This document shows, one piece after another, positions 5,031-6,908 of a stretch of DNA of 6,908 bases. The DNA comes from Methanomassiliicoccales archaeon. Its GTDB lineage: Archaea; Thermoplasmatota; Thermoplasmata; SG8-5. A program made the position numbers and the translations under genes. The stretch's first letter is position 1. Every line of letters begins with the position of its first letter. The notes below the pieces were generated by a model. It was not told where the DNA came from. It did not search any database and was given only the letters and a program-made list of their open reading frames with translations. The stretch spans positions 1-6,908 of the forward strand of contig DAOVXH010000095.1 of assembly GCA_030636255.1 (NCBI GenBank), written 5' to 3'.

Positions 5031-6737
5031 TCATCGGCGTAGCAGTACCGAGGTTGCGATCTTCGGAATGCTCCAGTAGAAACTTCTTCTGTTCCAATCT
5101 AATTCTCTTTTATTGCAAACAGTAGACTCGCTTAGTGGCTTCAGTTCCTCCCTGAGCTCGGCCATAGCCGCATCCGGGTCACTGGATTTCATGGCAATGT
5201 CAATGCCCCTCACAGCCTCCCTGGCAAGTTTGATACGTGAATGAACTGCCTTTGCCTCCTCCAGAGATATTGCACCGATATTTTTCTTCATTTTGTTCAT
5301 TCCGATGCCTGCCCTATAAGTGGCGTCCATTATCTCATCACGTGTCATCCAGTTGGTCTCATAGTTCAGGATTAATTTCCAACTTGGATTGGTCAGAAGC
5401 TGTCTATGCTCTTCCAGGGTTCTTGCCAGTAACTTGTACCCATGTTTTTCAGGTTCTTCAAAGGCATTACTTCCAGGGTCCAAAAAGGGAGCCAGTGGTG
5501 AGATAAAAGGTAAAAGCCTCTCAGTCTCGCCCATGCGTCTCAGTAATTTTTCCGAGTAATCAACTGTGTCCATAACTGATTTCCTGTCTTGTTTGGGGAG
5601 GCCTATCATGAAGAATATGTCCATACGCTTCACACCTACCTGAAGGAGATGTGAAATAGACTTTTCCATTGCTTCATTGGAATAATATCTGCCCTGGGCC
5701 TCTCTAACTACCGGGTCATGGCTGTCTGGTGATATCTGAGCATTGAAGACCTCCAGTGATTTCCCAAAGGTCCTGACAAACTCTTTATTGGGCGGGGTAA
5801 ATAACTCGAAGGCAATCTCATTGCTGGGGCGTTCCTTTTTGAGTAGAGATAAAAATTTATTGGCATAATTTTTCCCTGGCTGGCGAATATCACCGAATAC
5901 GAAAACTACTCCCTTGAAATAGTTCTCGAGTTGACTGATGTCCTCCATCAACTTTTCCGGGCTTCTGAATGCAGGTCTTGTTCTTCCAAAGTTCCTTTTG
6001 AATGAATTGCAGCCTCCCATGCATGTAGCGCACTCAAGAGCACAGCCTCTAACTGTATTGACCAGGAACATGGGATTGTTCTTCCAGTCAATGTAAGGCA
6101 GATGCCCTGTAAGGTCCATGGATTTCATGACGCTTTTGATAACCCATCTGTAGTCTACCTCCACATCATCCAGGTTTTCAATAAAATGTTTTATGCCATT
6201 ATTTTTGATTCGGCTGCCATCCCTGTAAACAAGGTTCGGGACACGGTCCAGATTTTTACCTTTCTCCAGGGCCTGAAAGTACCGCAGCATAGGCAGTTCT
6301 GTTGAATCGCCACGGAATACAGCATCAACACATGGATGATTTTTCATTATCTCTTCCCAGAAATAGGTGGTGCTGAACCCTCCGAGGATTACCTTGGAAT
6401 CTGGATGGATTTTTTTAATTAATTTGGCAATTTCAAGACTTCCATGAGCATGTGGTAACCAGTGTAAATCGATTCCAAATACCTTTGAACGTAATTTGCT
6501 TATAGCTTTTTCAACATCATATGATTCATCTGCCAACATATGTGCGGCCAGATTCAAAATTCTTACACGATAACCATTTGTTGAGAGCTTGGACGCTATT
6601 GTGGTAAACCCAATTGGGTACATCTCAAAAACAGGGGTGGAAGGAATCACATCCGAGACTGGACCTAAAAGTGAACTATGCTCTCTGAAGTCGTAAACAC
6701 TGGGTGCATGAACAAATATCAAATCATATTCAGACAT
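5031..6737 (-). CDS. Cobalamin-binding-domain radical SAM protein, possibly Ta0216 family
   Basis: A 568-residue protein with two recognisable domains. Residues about 1-160 look like the B12-binding Rossmann fold found before many radical SAM domains: hydrophobic first strand D5-L-I-F-V-H, P41-I-G-F near the first helix, D90-L-H92 after the third strand, the run L101-x-I-A-x-L-I-K-K, and G119-G120 at the end of the next strand, followed by D138 and R142-G-D. Residues about 220-430 form the radical SAM domain, with cluster motif C232-x3-C236-x2-C239 and an extra C243 close behind, then G282-D283 and F376-M-I-G-L380 typical of the later strands. The remaining 140 residues are helical and charged, with no named motif. 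The layout resembles the archaeal Ta0216-type B12-binding/radical SAM family; I make that link from memory and with moderate confidence. Substrate unknown. ATG 6737 has GAGG (6746-6743) 5 nt upstream. It lies 37 nt after the upstream gene and 50 nt before ccmA on the same strand. Confidence 0.87.
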   Translation of the reverse strand: MSEYDLIFVHAPSVYDFREHSSLLGPVSDVIPSTPVFEMYPIGFTTIASKLSTNGYRVRILNLAAHMLADESYDVEKAISKLRSKVFGIDLHWLPHAHGSLEIAKLIKKIHPDSKVILGGFSTTYFWEEIMKNHPCVDAVFRGDSTELPMLRYFQALEKGKNLDRVPNLVYRDGSRIKNNGIKHFIENLDDVEVDYRWVIKSVMKSMDLTGHLPYIDWKNNPMFLVNTVRGCALECATCMGGCNSFKRNFGRTRPAFRSPEKLMEDISQLENYFKGVVFVFGDIRQPGKNYANKFLSLLKKERPSNEIAFELFTPPNKEFVRTFGKSLEVFNAQISPDSHDPVVREAQGRYYSNEAMEKSISHLLQVGVKRMDIFFMIGLPKQDRKSVMDTVDYSEKLLRRMGETERLLPFISPLAPFLDPGSNAFEEPEKHGYKLLARTLEEHRQLLTNPSWKLILNYETNWMTRDEIMDATYRAGIGMNKMKKNIGAISLEEAKAVHSRIKLAREAVRGIDIAMKSSDPDAAMAELREELKPLSESTVCNKRELDWNRRSFYWSIPKIATSVLLRR

Positions 6738-6757
6738 TGTGGCCTCACTGAATTGTC

Positions 6758-6770
6758 AATATTACTTTGG
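6758..6770 (-). promoter_or_regulatory. Possible promoter of the B12/radical SAM gene
   Basis: CCAAA followed by GTAATATT on the minus strand resembles a BRE/TATA pair, centred about 25 bp before ATG 6737. If used, the mRNA would start at the ATG and would leave out the GTGAGG Shine-Dalgarno, so the two signals argue against each other. Read-through from the upstream gene, which stops at 6774, is equally possible. Confidence 0.28.
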
Positions 6771-6773
6771 GTT

Positions 6774-6908
6774 TTAATGTTCCGCCCCTTCACTAGCCTT
6801 GAACTCTTCGGCCTTTTTATCGTAGTTCTTGTCCTTGGGGAGAACCTTCTTTACGCCGGCCATTACGTCCATGGCAATGCCCTGGGCGAATCCAGGAATA
6901 GGTATACC
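6774..6908 (-). CDS. C-terminal 44 residues of an unrecognised protein (5' end outside window)
   Basis: Reading the minus strand from the right edge, an open frame of 44 codons ends at TAA 6776-6774. The visible part starts G-I-P-I-P-G-F-A, continues with a possible short helix rich in Ala, Met and Val, and ends in a charged Lys/Glu tail closing with G-A-E-H. There is no cysteine, metal motif or clear membrane segment. G/C-rich third positions similar to hdrCB and the consistent frame up to the edge support a real gene. It is 37 nt upstream of, and on the same strand as, the B12/radical SAM gene, so the two may be co-transcribed. I do not recognise the family. Confidence 0.6.
   Translation of the reverse strand, partial: GIPIPGFAQGIAMDVMAGVKKVLPKDKNYDKKAEEFKASEGAEH

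Overview
The window looks archaeal. The visible reasons are TATA/BRE-like elements placed about 28 bp from start codons (implying leaderless mRNAs), HdrC/HdrB-type heterodisulfide reductase subunits, and a cytochrome c maturation operon whose CcmE carries the archaeal/Desulfovibrio-type CxxxY heme motif instead of HxxxY. Shine-Dalgarno sites (GGAGG/GAGGTG) appear in front of internal operon genes, while the first genes tend to lack them. A euryarchaeal or Thermoplasmata-like lineage with c-type cytochromes is a reasonable guess. The sequence alone does not fix the species.

Layout. (1) 1-1127, minus strand: hdrC followed by hdrB, overlapping by 8 nt; hdrB runs off the left edge. (2) 1128-1430: a gap of about 300 bp between divergent genes, with candidate promoters for both sides, two copies of a 9-bp repeat and two GTTAAC palindromes. 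(3) 1431-2393, plus strand: a stand-alone radical SAM protein with a cysteine-rich, SPASM/twitch-like C-terminus; function not recognised. (4) 2394-4980, minus strand: a compact ccmA-ccmB-ccmC-ccmD-ccmE operon. ccmD (54 codons) is a small gene nested between ccmC and ccmE and overlapping both. The ccmE stop codon abuts the stop codon of the radical SAM gene with no base between. (5) 5031-6737, minus strand: a 568-residue protein with an N-terminal cobalamin-binding-like domain and a radical SAM domain, possibly of the Ta0216 family. (6) 6774-6908, minus strand: the last 44 codons of an unrecognised gene entering from the right.

How the parts fit. CcmA and CcmB form an ABC transporter module. 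With CcmC and CcmD it loads and releases heme onto CcmE, which carries heme outside the membrane for attachment to apocytochromes c. The final heme lyase CcmF and the thiol factors CcmG/CcmH are not in the window, so the pathway must be completed elsewhere or differ. HdrCB are iron-sulfur thiol/disulfide redox subunits. The HdrA flavoprotein partner is not visible, though it could lie beyond the left edge. Together the window suggests an anaerobe combining heterodisulfide-type redox chemistry with exported c-type cytochromes. The two radical SAM proteins are not tied by sequence evidence to either process.
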